Shown here piece after piece: positions 1 through 9,987 of a stretch of DNA of 64,000 nucleotides. The position numbers were made by a program, and so were the translations under genes. Each line of letters begins with the position of its first letter. Position 1 is the first letter of the stretch. The stretch is from Bacteroides intestinalis DSM 17393 (GTDB lineage: Bacteria; Bacteroidota; Bacteroidia; Bacteroidales; Bacteroidaceae), in assembly GCF_000172175.1 (NCBI RefSeq), contig NZ_ABJL02000008.1:930001-994000 (forward strand). Direction: 5' to 3'. The notes under the pieces were generated by a model. It was not told the DNA's origin. It was given only the letters and a program-made list of their open reading frames with translations, and made no database searches.

Positions 1-1
1 T

Positions 2-844
2 AAGGCGGAAACCACCATTGCCCCCTATTCTTCACAGAACTACATCTACGGTTCGTATGATCGTGACGAAGCTATGATACTGGAAACTTTACTCCTGATG
101 AACCGCGACCAGGCGGCATTGCAACAGGCGAAGAAGGTATCCAAGAATTTGGCCGAAGAGAATTGGTTCAGTACACAGTCCACTGCTTTCTCATTGATGG
201 CGATGGGACGTCTGGCTGAGAAACTTTCAGGTACTCTGGACTTCACTTGGACCTGGAACGGGAAACAGCAACCCGTAGTAAAATCAGCCAAGGCTGTATT
301 TACAAAGGAACTGTCCACTTCACCGGCTTCGGGTAATATTATAATAAAGAATGAAGGTAAAGGTGCATTAAGTGTGGACCTCATTACACGCACGCAATTA
401 CTTAATGACACGTTACCCGCAATATCCAATAACCTCCGCCTGGACGTAAAATATACGGATATGAACGGAGCGACGATATCCATAGATGATATCAAGCAGG
501 GAACAGACTTTATGGCAGTCATCACCGTAGGTAATATCAGTGGAACCACCGCTTACAGTAATCTGGCATTAACACATATCCTGCCGTCAGGTTGGGAGAT
601 TTACAATGACCGGTTGATGACTCCGGAAGCGACACCTACCCGTGAGTATACCTACCAGGATATTCGTGACGACCGTATATTGACCTATTTCGACTTGCGT
701 CGCAGCGAGCTGAAAAAGTTCACCATAAGACTGCAAGCTACGTATGCAGGTAATTTCATTTTACCGGCTATCCAGTGCGAAGCCATGTATGACGGTTCGG
801 CACAGGCACGAACCAAGGCGGGAAGAACGACTGTCAGCCGTTAA
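2..844 (+). CDS. alpha-2-macroglobulin family protein, C-terminal part (partial)
   Basis: The reading frame is already open at the left edge, so only the last 280 codons are present. The text ALTHILPSGWEIYNDRL near the middle matches the C-terminal region of bacterial alpha-2-macroglobulins, which usually reads like 'LLPAGWEIEN'. These large periplasmic proteins are thought to trap proteases that reach the cell envelope. The thioester region, if the protein has one, lies outside the window. The gene sits 9 bp before a penicillin-binding protein 1C gene, the same pairing as yfhM-pbpC in Escherichia coli, which supports the family call and suggests co-transcription. Family assignment rests on this C-terminal segment and on context. 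Confidence 0.8.
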   Translation, partial: KAETTIAPYSSQNYIYGSYDRDEAMILETLLLMNRDQAALQQAKKVSKNLAEENWFSTQSTAFSLMAMGRLAEKLSGTLDFTWTWNGKQQPVVKSAKAVFTKELSTSPASGNIIIKNEGKGALSVDLITRTQLLNDTLPAISNNLRLDVKYTDMNGATISIDDIKQGTDFMAVITVGNISGTTAYSNLALTHILPSGWEIYNDRLMTPEATPTREYTYQDIRDDRILTYFDLRRSELKKFTIRLQATYAGNFILPAIQCEAMYDGSAQARTKAGRTTVSR

Positions 845-853
845 GTTCGTTTC

Positions 854-3196
854 ATGGGAGCTAAGATTATAAAGTACTTCAAACAACTGTCTATCACCAG
901 AAAAGTAATATTCATACTTATTACAATTCTGGTGATAGCCTATATCTTTTGTCTTCCCCGGCAACTTTTCCATGTGCCCTACTCCACCGTTGTCACTGAC
1001 CGGAACGGTGAATTACTGGGCGCACGCATTGCATCTGACGGTCAATGGCGTTTTCCGCCCCGGAACACTACTCCGGAGAAAATAAAGCAATGTCTCATCA
1101 CTTTCGAAGACAGGCATTTCTATCACCATTGGGGAGTCAATCCTGTCTCCACGGGCAGAGCCGCCTACCAAAACCTAAAGAATAAGCGCATTGTAAGTGG
1201 AGGAAGTACCCTCACCATGCAAACAATCCGTCTGGCAAGAAACAAATCGCGTACTTTTGGAGAAAAGTTCATAGAAATGATCCTGGCCACCCGACTTGAA
1301 TTTCGTGCTTCAAAAGAGAAAATCTTGTCCATGTACGTTTCACACGCTCCTTTCGGAGGAAATGTAGTAGGACTCGATGCCGCTGCCTGGCGATATTTCG
1401 GACATTCGGCCGAAGAACTTTCCTGGGCGGAAGCAGCTATGCTGGCGGTACTTCCAAATGCACCCGCCATGATTCACCTTTCCAAATCACGACAATCATT
1501 GCTCAATAAGAGAAACCGTCTGCTGAAACAATTATATGGACGAAAGATTATAGATAGTTCCACTTACGAACTGGCTATCAGCGAACCATTACCCGATGAG
1601 CCTCATCCTCTCCCTCAAATAGCCCCTCATCTAGTCAGTCGCTTCTATCAGGAACGGAATGGGAAATATTCTGTGTCAACCATCGACAGAGGTATTCAAA
1701 CCCAGATAGAGAACGCAGCCGAGCGTTGGAGTAATGAATTTAACCGGAGTGATATACGCAACCTGGCTATTCTGGTAATCGATATCCAGACCAATCAGGT
1801 AGTAGCTTATTGCGGCAATGTAAACTTCAAACGGAAACAAAGCGGTAACCAGGTAGATGTAATTCAGGCACCCAGAAGCACGGGAAGTATTCTGAAACCA
1901 TTTCTATATTATGCCATGTTGCAGGAAGGCAGCCTGCTGCCTCATACATTACTGCCTGATATACCCATTAATATTAATGGCTTTACACCTCAAAACTTCA
2001 GTTTGCAGTTCGAAGGTGCTGTTCCTGCTTCAGAAGCACTTGCTCGTTCACTAAACATTCCGGCAGTAACGATGCTGCAAAAATATGGTGCTCCCAAGTT
2101 TCACACTTTCCTGAGGCAAATAGGTTTGAAGACAATCAACCGCCCCGCCTCCCATTATGGTTTATCACTTATCTTAGGCGGAGCGGAAGCCACCCTATGG
2201 GATGTAACCAATACATACGCATACATGGGACGGAGTTTATTGCAACTTCCACAAACGGAATGTAGTTTACTGCTTTCAGATTCTGAAAATTCCGAGGCAG
2301 TCACTTCTGCAAAGACAACGGATATTTTTCAACCGGGAGCCGTATGGCAAACATTCAATGCTCTAACCGAAGTGAACCGTCCCGAAGAAATAGACTGGAA
2401 ATCCATCCCTTCCATGCATCCCATCGCATGGAAGACCGGAACGAGTCATGGATTCCGCGATGCCTGGGCTGTAGGCGTCACTCCTCACTATGCCATAGGT
2501 GTATGGGTGGGTAATGCCACCGGAGAAGGCAAGCCCGGTCTTGTAGGAGCACGGACAGCCGGCCCGGTTCTGTTTGATATATTCAGCCTGCTTCCTCCTA
2601 CACAATGGTTCAAACGTCCGGGAAATGTCTTTGTTAAGACTGAAGTATGCCGGAAATCCGGGCACCTGAAAGGCCGATTTTGCGAAGAAACAGACACCTT
2701 ATTGATTCTTCCCGCCGGATTAAAGACGGAAGCTTGCCCTTATCATCACCTCATCACTCTCTCAGCCGATGAGACTCACCGTATCTATGAGAATTGTGCT
2801 AATCTGGAACCTACCATCCAGAAATCCTGGTTCACTTTGCCGCCCGTCTGGGAATGGTATTACAGACAACATCATCCGGAATACAGTCCGCTTCCTCCCT
2901 TCAAGCCGGGTTGCGGAGAAGATGCCCTCCAACCAATGCAGTTCATCTACCCGCCCATGAATGCACGGATTGTATTACCCAAACAGATGGATGGAAGCCC
3001 AGGATATATGACTGCCGAACTGGCCCATGGTAATCCCGCTACCACCATCTTTTGGCATCTTGATAATACTTATCTGACGCAGACGCAGGATTTCCATAAG
3101 ATTTCTTTGCAACCCACACCCGGAAAACACTCGCTGACAGCGGTAGATAGTGCAGGAAATACAGTAACTACTACATTTTATATTAACCCTCTTTAA
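854..3196 (+). CDS. pbpC: penicillin-binding protein 1C (bifunctional glycosyltransferase/transpeptidase)
   Basis: A 780-residue class A penicillin-binding protein. A single N-terminal membrane anchor lies at about residues 15-35. The GT51 glycosyltransferase domain follows (EDRHFYHHWG and GGSTLTMQ motifs, about 75-240). The transpeptidase domain has the S-x-x-K motif at S345-I-L-K348 and a KTGTS motif further on. The C-terminus has the extra beta-rich domain typical of PBP1C. The family polymerises and cross-links peptidoglycan at the outer face of the inner membrane. Pairing with the alpha-2-macroglobulin gene just upstream is the usual PBP1C arrangement. The 275 bp downstream hold no gene. 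Confidence 0.93.
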   Translation: MGAKIIKYFKQLSITRKVIFILITILVIAYIFCLPRQLFHVPYSTVVTDRNGELLGARIASDGQWRFPPRNTTPEKIKQCLITFEDRHFYHHWGVNPVSTGRAAYQNLKNKRIVSGGSTLTMQTIRLARNKSRTFGEKFIEMILATRLEFRASKEKILSMYVSHAPFGGNVVGLDAAAWRYFGHSAEELSWAEAAMLAVLPNAPAMIHLSKSRQSLLNKRNRLLKQLYGRKIIDSSTYELAISEPLPDEPHPLPQIAPHLVSRFYQERNGKYSVSTIDRGIQTQIENAAERWSNEFNRSDIRNLAILVIDIQTNQVVAYCGNVNFKRKQSGNQVDVIQAPRSTGSILKPFLYYAMLQEGSLLPHTLLPDIPININGFTPQNFSLQFEGAVPASEALARSLNIPAVTMLQKYGAPKFHTFLRQIGLKTINRPASHYGLSLILGGAEATLWDVTNTYAYMGRSLLQLPQTECSLLLSDSENSEAVTSAKTTDIFQPGAVWQTFNALTEVNRPEEIDWKSIPSMHPIAWKTGTSHGFRDAWAVGVTPHYAIGVWVGNATGEGKPGLVGARTAGPVLFDIFSLLPPTQWFKRPGNVFVKTEVCRKSGHLKGRFCEETDTLLILPAGLKTEACPYHHLITLSADETHRIYENCANLEPTIQKSWFTLPPVWEWYYRQHHPEYSPLPPFKPGCGEDALQPMQFIYPPMNARIVLPKQMDGSPGYMTAELAHGNPATTIFWHLDNTYLTQTQDFHKISLQPTPGKHSLTAVDSAGNTVTTTFYINPL

Positions 3197-3411
3197 AAAT
3201 AGGCACGCATACCCATCTCTGCCTCTCCGAACAGGTTATGTATTTGTACAAAAAGATTCCATTTTAGTCTTTTTAATGAAAATACCTAAAAGAAGTGAGT
3301 ACATAGTTACCAAAAAGTGCCTACATTTGTATCCCGAAACAGTGTCAGAAAAAAACACCTTGTTCCGAAAAACAGCCCCGACACCATTAAATGAGTGAAC
3401 TTTGTTTTTCG

Positions 3412-3419
3412 TATATTTG
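3412..3419 (+). promoter_or_regulatory. -7 element of the NagB/PIG-L gene
   Basis: TATATTTG fits the Bacteroides -7 consensus TAnnTTTG and would give a leader of roughly 47 nt. No clear -33 TTTG lies at the right distance, so the promoter call is partial. Confidence 0.45.
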
Positions 3420-3471
3420 TTAAATCATAGAAGCGACAAGCTTTAATCAATTTATTAATACCAATTTAGTT

Positions 3472-5463
3472 ATGAAAACCAATCTTAGTTCTCAAATCAC
3501 TCTCAACAGAGTCTCCCCCAGGTATTACAGGCCTGAGAATGCATTTGAAAGGTCGGTATTGACCCGACTGGAGAAAATCCCCGCTGACATCTACGAATCA
3601 GCAGAGGAAGGTGCAAACCACATTGCCTGCGAAATAGCTCAACTGATTCGCGACAAACAAAAAGCCGGACGTTTTTGCGTATTGGCATTGCCGGGCGGTA
3701 ATTCTCCCCGCAATGTATATTCAGCCCTCATCCGAATGCATAAAGAAGAAGGCCTGAGTTTCCGCAATGTTATCATATTCAACCTTTACGAATATTATCC
3801 GCTCACAGCAGATGCCATCAACAGCAACCTGAATGCCCTGAAAGAAATGTTCCTCGATCATGTAGACATCGACAAGCAGAATATTTTCAGTCCGGACGGT
3901 ACTATCCCCAAAGATACTATCTTCGAATATTGTCGTTTGTACGAGCAGCGCATCGAAAGCTTTGGCGGACTGGATGCCGTATTACTCGGCATTGGTCGTG
4001 TAGGTAACATCGGTTTCAATGAACCGGGTTCCCGTCTAAACTCCACTACCCGCCTCATTTTGCTGGACAATGACTCACGCAACGAGGCATCCAAAATGTT
4101 CGGAAGCATTGAAAGCACACCGATCAGCTCTATCACAATGGGTGTATCCACCATTCTGGCTGCCAAGAAAATCTTCTTGATGGCATGGGGTGATGATAAG
4201 GCCAAAATGGTAAAAGAGTGTGTAGAAGGTGCAGTAACAGATACTATTCCGGCATCTTACCTGCAAACGCACAATAATGCCCATGTAATTATCGACCTTT
4301 CTGCTGCCGGCAACCTGACACGCATTCACCGTCCGTGGTTAGTGACTTCATGTGAATGGAACGACAAACTGATCCGCAGTGCCATCGTATGGTTGTGCCA
4401 ACTGACAGGAAAGCCTATCCTGAAACTTACCAATAAGGATTACAATGAAAACGGTTTAAGTGAATTGTTGGCTCTGTTCGGTTCTGCATATAATGTAAAT
4501 ATCAAAATATTCAACGATCTGCAACATACCATTACCGGCTGGCCGGGTGGCAAACCGAATGCAGACGATACTTATCGTCCCGAACGCGCAAAACCGTATC
4601 CGAAACGGGTCGTTGTATTCTCTCCGCATCCCGATGACGACGTTATCTCTATGGGAGGTACCATCCGTCGTCTGGTAGAGCAAAAGCATGATGTACACGT
4701 GGCTTACGAAACCTCCGGTAACATTGCCGTAGGTGACGAAGAAGTAATCCGTTTCCTGCACTTTATCAACGGTTTCAATCAAATCTTCAATAACAGCGAA
4801 GACAAAGTGATTACCGACAAGTATGCAGAGATCCGTAAGTTCCTGAAAGAGAAAAAAGACGGTGACATCGACACACGCGATATTCTTACCATTAAAGGTT
4901 TGATACGTCGTGGTGAAGCACGCACCGCCTGTACATACAATAACATCCCACTGGATCATTGTCATTTCCTTGATCTGCCGTTCTATGAAACCGGTCGTAT
5001 TCAGAAAGGTCCGCTGACTGAAGCTGATGTGGAAATCGTACGTAACCTGTTGCGTGAAGTGAAACCTCACCAGATATTCGTTGCCGGCGACCTTGCCGAC
5101 CCGCACGGCACACACCGTGTCTGCACCGATGCCGTATTTGCAGCTATCGACCTGGAAAAAGAAGAAGGTGCAAAATGGCTGAAAGACTGCCGCATCTGGA
5201 TGTATCGCGGTGCATGGGCTGAATGGGAAATTGAGAACATTGAAATGGCAGTGCCTATCAGTCCTGAAGAACTCCGTGCCAAACGTAACTCTATCCTGAA
5301 ACACCAGTCTCAGATGGAAAGTGCACCGTTCCTGGGCAACGATGAACGTCTGTTCTGGCAACGCAGCGAAGACCGCAACCGTGGTACTGCTGCATTGTAT
5401 GACAGTCTTGGTCTGGCATCTTACGAAGCAATGGAGGCATTCGTAGAATATATTCCGTTGTAA
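3472..5463 (+). CDS. NagB-like (degenerate active site) fused to PIG-L/LmbE-type deacetylase
   Basis: A 663-residue fusion. Residues about 35-320 align with glucosamine-6-phosphate deaminase NagB (ALPGGNSPRNVY, DHVDI, GFNEPGS). The catalytic positions of E. coli NagB are changed: D72 is Y106 (FNLYEY), D141 is V177 and H143 is N179 (GIGRVGNIGFNEPG); only E148 (E184) remains. The C-terminal half is a PIG-L/LmbE metal-dependent N-deacetylase with the zinc motif H386-P-D-D389 and the second motif DPHGTH (H545, H548). No signal peptide, so cytoplasmic. PIG-L enzymes remove acetyl groups from N-acetylglucosamine-type substrates. I infer that the deacetylase half is active and the NagB half is a sugar-phosphate-binding or structural domain. 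Databases probably name this nagB, which may mislead. Confidence 0.82.
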   Translation: MKTNLSSQITLNRVSPRYYRPENAFERSVLTRLEKIPADIYESAEEGANHIACEIAQLIRDKQKAGRFCVLALPGGNSPRNVYSALIRMHKEEGLSFRNVIIFNLYEYYPLTADAINSNLNALKEMFLDHVDIDKQNIFSPDGTIPKDTIFEYCRLYEQRIESFGGLDAVLLGIGRVGNIGFNEPGSRLNSTTRLILLDNDSRNEASKMFGSIESTPISSITMGVSTILAAKKIFLMAWGDDKAKMVKECVEGAVTDTIPASYLQTHNNAHVIIDLSAAGNLTRIHRPWLVTSCEWNDKLIRSAIVWLCQLTGKPILKLTNKDYNENGLSELLALFGSAYNVNIKIFNDLQHTITGWPGGKPNADDTYRPERAKPYPKRVVVFSPHPDDDVISMGGTIRRLVEQKHDVHVAYETSGNIAVGDEEVIRFLHFINGFNQIFNNSEDKVITDKYAEIRKFLKEKKDGDIDTRDILTIKGLIRRGEARTACTYNNIPLDHCHFLDLPFYETGRIQKGPLTEADVEIVRNLLREVKPHQIFVAGDLADPHGTHRVCTDAVFAAIDLEKEEGAKWLKDCRIWMYRGAWAEWEIENIEMAVPISPEELRAKRNSILKHQSQMESAPFLGNDERLFWQRSEDRNRGTAALYDSLGLASYEAMEAFVEYIPL

Positions 5464-5486
5464 ATCAATAACAAAGAAATAAAGAG

Positions 5487-5522
5487 AAAAAGGTTGCAGT
5501 GATAAAACACTGCAACCTTTTT
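5487..5522 (+). terminator. intrinsic terminator after the NagB/PIG-L gene
   Basis: A perfect 15-bp stem (5487-5501 with 5508-5522, ending in CACTGCAACCTTTTT) around a 6-nt loop, followed by T residues. It starts 24 bp after the stop codon. Because the stem is A-flanked on the other side, it could also serve the leftward PL8 operon. Confidence 0.85.
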
Positions 5523-5606
5523 CCATTTAACATTCTCATCAGCCTCATTTTCGTGTGATTTCTATCTCACCAAGATTTTCTTCACTACCATGACTCATTC
5601 AACAGG

Positions 5607-7769
5607 TTATTTGGAGGATATGGCAACAGTTCCCTTATATTCGCCTTCGGGCAATTTGATTTTTCTCTTGTCCCCATTAAATGTCACCTCCATAAATGCT
5701 TCTGTCTGAGTTGGGTCCGAAGCATATACTTTCCACCCCTTCTTATAAGTATGCAGAATGAAAAGCCCTTTTTTATCACTTTCAAACTTTAGTTTACCGG
5801 ACAAGGAAATACTTCCGGCTTCATACAATGCAAGTAAATATGTATCTTGATCCAGTTGGACAGCCTGACATTGACTAGTATTACTGATTATTTTGAATGA
5901 AGATAAATCAACGCGTTGTACTTGCTTAGGAGTGGTAGCCGGCAATATTATGTACTGATATGAATCATTTTGTGGAAGAATCCCATGATCTATATAGATA
6001 GTAAATACATCTTTTGTCTGCAATTCACTTTTAGGATATATCTTCATGATATCATTCCAGAAATTCGTACGATGTTCAGAAAACATACGCCCTTTACCTT
6101 CCAGTAAAATATATCCGGTCTGACGATGAAAGAAGCGCTGGGGATTCTCACAAGAAAAATTCAAATCCTTCACAACCTCCCACTTCCCTTTATGCAGATG
6201 TAGTAAATCATCTCTCAGCACAGCCTGCTCTACAGAAGTATTCACCTGATAACTGCTATCCGAACGAATGCCCGCTCCTAAACACAAGATATAATCCGGT
6301 GTAAAAATCCATGTTTTTCTAGCATAAAGCCCATCCCTTACTAAATCCATCGAGGTAAGACCAATAACGCCATCATTCACATTTCCTACGAACGAACCTT
6401 TATTTTGCTTTTCAAGCCATCCCATCACATGGACAGCCTTATCTTCTTGATAGCAAGTTACACCAGGCACTTTACGCCAATCCCAACAAGGAAATACATC
6501 CGTATACTCATCACCATCCACATAAGTATAGAGAGCACCGTCTGCCAGATAATACCCCTTTACATTATCAGTGCCCGACTCTGTACCAATCACCCTGTCC
6601 GATGCCATCCTCACAGATGCCATCCAAGTGGGACAACGATGGATTGTCATATCTGATTTCCAGAAATGATACTGCCCTAACAACGAAGTTGGAGTATTAC
6701 CAAGGTTTTCATCAATCAAGAGCTGATAGGTATTACTGTCTTTACTATTCACCTGCGCCAACATATTGGCAGAGAACAAACTCGAAAAAGCTTTGTTTCG
6801 CTGTGCCTGCTTGTAAAGCTGTCTTCCGAGATTATTTACATCCATCTTGTTTTTCCACAGAATTCTCCGTACACCTTCATTAGTATAGTTAGTTATAATC
6901 TGAAAACGCTCCTCATCCAATGCCAACGAAGTGTCATCAAGAATATATGCCCAGAAACTCATAGTAGCCAAATAAGCTGCACCATAATTCCCGACCTGCT
7001 GTTGAGGTCCATGTTGATGAAAACTATAATCAACCTTAATTCCTTCTGATTTACCATAAGCCATCTTGATCTCATCGTTTATAACATTCCTTGCTTTCCA
7101 CACTAGTTGAAGGTCATTCAGCAACAAACCTTTCACCAACACATTGCCGGCTAACCAAACCTTATTTTGAGCTGTCATCCCTATCTTTGCCTGACTCATC
7201 ACTTCTATAGCGTGTTTCTTTTCTTCCGTCGACAATTGATCTTCAAATAAGATAAACACAGCTCCCAGTACTTTAGGTATACCAATTTCATTATACCACC
7301 AATTGGCAGCTATCGGCTTCATTCGAAACCAATAGCCTATGGCTTTATGGATAGCCTCTGCAACCTCAGCCGATTTATAAAAATCATGCTCCGGATTACT
7401 ATAAACTTTAGTCAGCTCAAGCACACGGGCTGCATGGATCCGCGGAAGCCAGCTGGCAGCCTTGCTATTAGTAAAATCAAGGTCACTCCAACTACCCTCC
7501 TCACTCAAGTCTGATAATAATTGACGAACGTACCCGACTTCTATCGGGCAACGTTCCATCAATTCTACAACCATCTGATCACCGACGATCTTTTCATGCG
7601 AAGTCTGACACATCAGCCGTATTAGCTGCTGTTCTGATTTGTTTTTATACAATATACTTTCTATATACTTCTGCCTGATGATGGATAAATCATCGGCTTT
7701 CAATCCCAAAGTAAAAATGAAAATGAAAAGTAAAAGTACAAAAACATAGCGTATCATATGTGATGCCAT
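5607..7769 (-). CDS. polysaccharide lyase family 8-like enzyme
   Basis: 720 residues with an N-terminal signal peptide (hydrophobic stretch about residues 6-23). It follows PL8 architecture: an alpha/alpha toroid, then antiparallel beta-sandwich domains. PL8 signatures are NWWYNEIGIP (156-165), an Asn in QNKVW (N202), and SFHQHGPQQQVGNYG with the candidate catalytic His253 and Tyr262. PL8 lyases cleave glycosidic bonds next to uronic acids in hyaluronan, chondroitin or xanthan by beta-elimination; the substrate cannot be read from the sequence. Last gene of the leftward GH97-GH2-GH3-PL8 operon, starting immediately after the GH3 stop codon. A second in-frame ATG at 7757 would also keep the signal peptide. 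Confidence 0.82.
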   Translation of the reverse strand: MASHMIRYVFVLLLFIFIFTLGLKADDLSIIRQKYIESILYKNKSEQQLIRLMCQTSHEKIVGDQMVVELMERCPIEVGYVRQLLSDLSEEGSWSDLDFTNSKAASWLPRIHAARVLELTKVYSNPEHDFYKSAEVAEAIHKAIGYWFRMKPIAANWWYNEIGIPKVLGAVFILFEDQLSTEEKKHAIEVMSQAKIGMTAQNKVWLAGNVLVKGLLLNDLQLVWKARNVINDEIKMAYGKSEGIKVDYSFHQHGPQQQVGNYGAAYLATMSFWAYILDDTSLALDEERFQIITNYTNEGVRRILWKNKMDVNNLGRQLYKQAQRNKAFSSLFSANMLAQVNSKDSNTYQLLIDENLGNTPTSLLGQYHFWKSDMTIHRCPTWMASVRMASDRVIGTESGTDNVKGYYLADGALYTYVDGDEYTDVFPCWDWRKVPGVTCYQEDKAVHVMGWLEKQNKGSFVGNVNDGVIGLTSMDLVRDGLYARKTWIFTPDYILCLGAGIRSDSSYQVNTSVEQAVLRDDLLHLHKGKWEVVKDLNFSCENPQRFFHRQTGYILLEGKGRMFSEHRTNFWNDIMKIYPKSELQTKDVFTIYIDHGILPQNDSYQYIILPATTPKQVQRVDLSSFKIISNTSQCQAVQLDQDTYLLALYEAGSISLSGKLKFESDKKGLFILHTYKKGWKVYASDPTQTEAFMEVTFNGDKRKIKLPEGEYKGTVAISSK

Positions 7770-9983
7770 TTATTTCTCTATAAGTTCAAATTCTGTAACT
7801 TTCAAATTATCCGAACTGTTCCCGACAAAAAGTTTAAAGCTACCCGGCTCTGTTACGAACTGTCTATCTGCATTAAAGAACCCCAGTTCCTGTTCTGACA
7901 GAGTAAATTCAATCTTCCGGGTTTCTCCGGGTAACAATTCTATTTGCCGGATTCCACACAATTCAAGAACCGGACGGGTCACGGAACTGGCAACGTCCTG
8001 CAAATAAAGCTGGACGGTTTCTTTGCCCGTATACTTTCCCGTATTCTTAACAAAAGTAGTCACGACCACTGACTCTCCTGACCTATATTCTTTTTTTGAT
8101 ATCACAGGAGCAGCAATTTCAAAAGTTGTATAGCTCAAACCATATCCGAATGCATAGGCAGGTTTCACACTCTCATCCATATAACCGCTTACCCACGGAT
8201 TGTTTGGTGTCCAAGCACGACCTGTACTTTTATGATTGTAATATATCGGACACTGACCTACATGACGGGGAAATGTCATTGGCAATTTACCAGACGGATT
8301 ATAGCTACCAGTAAGCACATCTGCTATAGAATTACCAGCTTCCGTACCTAACCACCAAGTCACAAGAATGGCATCGGTATAAGGTTCCATATCGGAGAAA
8401 ATCAACGGACGGCCACCCATAACCAAAGTTACAACAGGTTTCCCGGCCTTTTCCTTTATTTGTTTCACCATCAACTGCTGATTGGCATTGACACTAATAT
8501 CAACTTTCGATTTCGCTTCTCCGGAATCTATGGCACGCTCTCCTACCGATACAATAAGCACATCATAACCAGAAAGATCCGGTAATGGTTTCAATTCATT
8601 CGTTTCCAAATCATAACCTTCTATATAGGTAACCTTAGCCTTGGAAAAAGCAGCTTTCAAACCATCAAAAACAGAAATCACCTCTTCTGCCTTGCCAATG
8701 GCAGACCAATTCCCCAGCATATCCTTATTAGCCTTATTCAAGGGACCGATTAAAGCTATATTACGTACGGTTGACGCAATAGGCAGAACATTCTGATTTT
8801 TCAGCAGGACGATTGAACCGGCTCCAGCTTCACGGGCTACTTTCCTGTGAACCGCATTCACTTTCTTGTCTCCGATTTCCTTCTCACGATAATTATAACG
8901 ATAAGGGTCATCAAACAAGCCCAATTCGAATTTTACCGTTAAGATACGTTTTACAGCATCATCAATCAAAGTAATGTCTACAGCGCCCTCTTTCACTAAA
9001 TCTACCAGATGCCTGGCATAAGTCATAGAATGCATATCCATGTCACAACCTGCAATAGCAGCCAGACGTCCTGCATCTTTATTGTCTTTTGCCATCCGGT
9101 GTTTGGCAATCTCACTAACAGAACCCCAGTCACTGACTACAAAGCCTGTGAATCCCCATTCTCCCTTCAAAACATCCCTTAAAAGAGGCTTATGGGCCGT
9201 TGCAGGAATACCGTTTATCTCATTAAAAGCATTCATAAAAGTGCCCACTCCGGCTTCTACTGCAGCCCGGAATGGTGGTAAATATACTTGTTGAAGTGTA
9301 TGTTCCGAGATATCAGCTTCGGCATAATCTTTACCTGCTACCGCCGCTCCATAAGCAGCAAAATGCTTCGCACAAGCAAGCACAGTGTTTCTATCATTAT
9401 AATTGGTACCCTGAAAACCTTCTACACGAGCCTTTGCCACCTGACTACCATACCAAGGGTCTTCACCGGCTCCTTCCATCGAACGCCCCCAACGGGCATC
9501 CCTGGAGATATCAACCATGGGAGCAAACGTCCAGTGAATCCCATGGGCAGAAGTCTCCGCCGCCGCCACACTGGCTGTTTTTTTTATCAATTCCAGATTA
9601 AAACTGGCAGCTTCAGCCATCGGTATCGGGAAAATAGTCCTCATCCCATGTACAACATCCAAACCAAAAATCAACGGAATCCTCAAACGGGACTGCATAG
9701 CCAAATCCTGATATTGCCTTGCACGCTCTACAGTCAATATATTAAAAATAGAACCTACCTCACCACGTTTGATTTCTTCCGTATGATTACGACTGTCAAG
9801 AGAAGGTCCGGTCAGAAGCTTATTATTGGAATACTGAATCATTTGCCCGACTTTTTCTTCCAAAGTCATAAGATTCAGTACAGAATCTACTTGATGGGTA
9901 TAATCCTTCTTCCTTGTCTGAGCAGACAAGGAAGTTGCCATAATCCCTAGAATTATTGCACACAAAAGACTATTCTTTTTCAT
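7770..9983 (-). CDS. glycoside hydrolase family 3 (beta-glucosidase-type)
   Basis: 737 residues with a signal peptide (MKKNSLLCAIILGIMATSLSAQ). The GH3 N-terminal barrel carries KHFAAYG (206-212) and the nucleophile motif GFVVSDWGS with Asp285. The second alpha/beta domain and a C-terminal fibronectin-III-like domain follow, the full BglX-type layout. GH3 enzymes release non-reducing terminal beta-linked glucose, xylose or related sugars, probably in the periplasm. It lies 4 bp after the GH2 gene and abuts the PL8 gene, so all four are one transcript. The exact sugar specificity is not visible. Confidence 0.93.
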   Translation of the reverse strand: MKKNSLLCAIILGIMATSLSAQTRKKDYTHQVDSVLNLMTLEEKVGQMIQYSNNKLLTGPSLDSRNHTEEIKRGEVGSIFNILTVERARQYQDLAMQSRLRIPLIFGLDVVHGMRTIFPIPMAEAASFNLELIKKTASVAAAETSAHGIHWTFAPMVDISRDARWGRSMEGAGEDPWYGSQVAKARVEGFQGTNYNDRNTVLACAKHFAAYGAAVAGKDYAEADISEHTLQQVYLPPFRAAVEAGVGTFMNAFNEINGIPATAHKPLLRDVLKGEWGFTGFVVSDWGSVSEIAKHRMAKDNKDAGRLAAIAGCDMDMHSMTYARHLVDLVKEGAVDITLIDDAVKRILTVKFELGLFDDPYRYNYREKEIGDKKVNAVHRKVAREAGAGSIVLLKNQNVLPIASTVRNIALIGPLNKANKDMLGNWSAIGKAEEVISVFDGLKAAFSKAKVTYIEGYDLETNELKPLPDLSGYDVLIVSVGERAIDSGEAKSKVDISVNANQQLMVKQIKEKAGKPVVTLVMGGRPLIFSDMEPYTDAILVTWWLGTEAGNSIADVLTGSYNPSGKLPMTFPRHVGQCPIYYNHKSTGRAWTPNNPWVSGYMDESVKPAYAFGYGLSYTTFEIAAPVISKKEYRSGESVVVTTFVKNTGKYTGKETVQLYLQDVASSVTRPVLELCGIRQIELLPGETRKIEFTLSEQELGFFNADRQFVTEPGSFKLFVGNSSDNLKVTEFELIEK

Positions 9984-9987
9984 ATTA

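Noticed and set aside
3250..3274. Hairpin AAAAAGA/TCTTTTT after pbpC as terminator
   Set aside because: The stem is almost purely A-T with a long loop and would be very weak.
4456..5526. A 356-codon open frame antisense to the NagB/PIG-L gene
   Set aside because: It has no recognisable protein features, and the plus-strand frame encodes clear NagB and PIG-L motifs. Long antisense frames are common opposite biased coding sequence.
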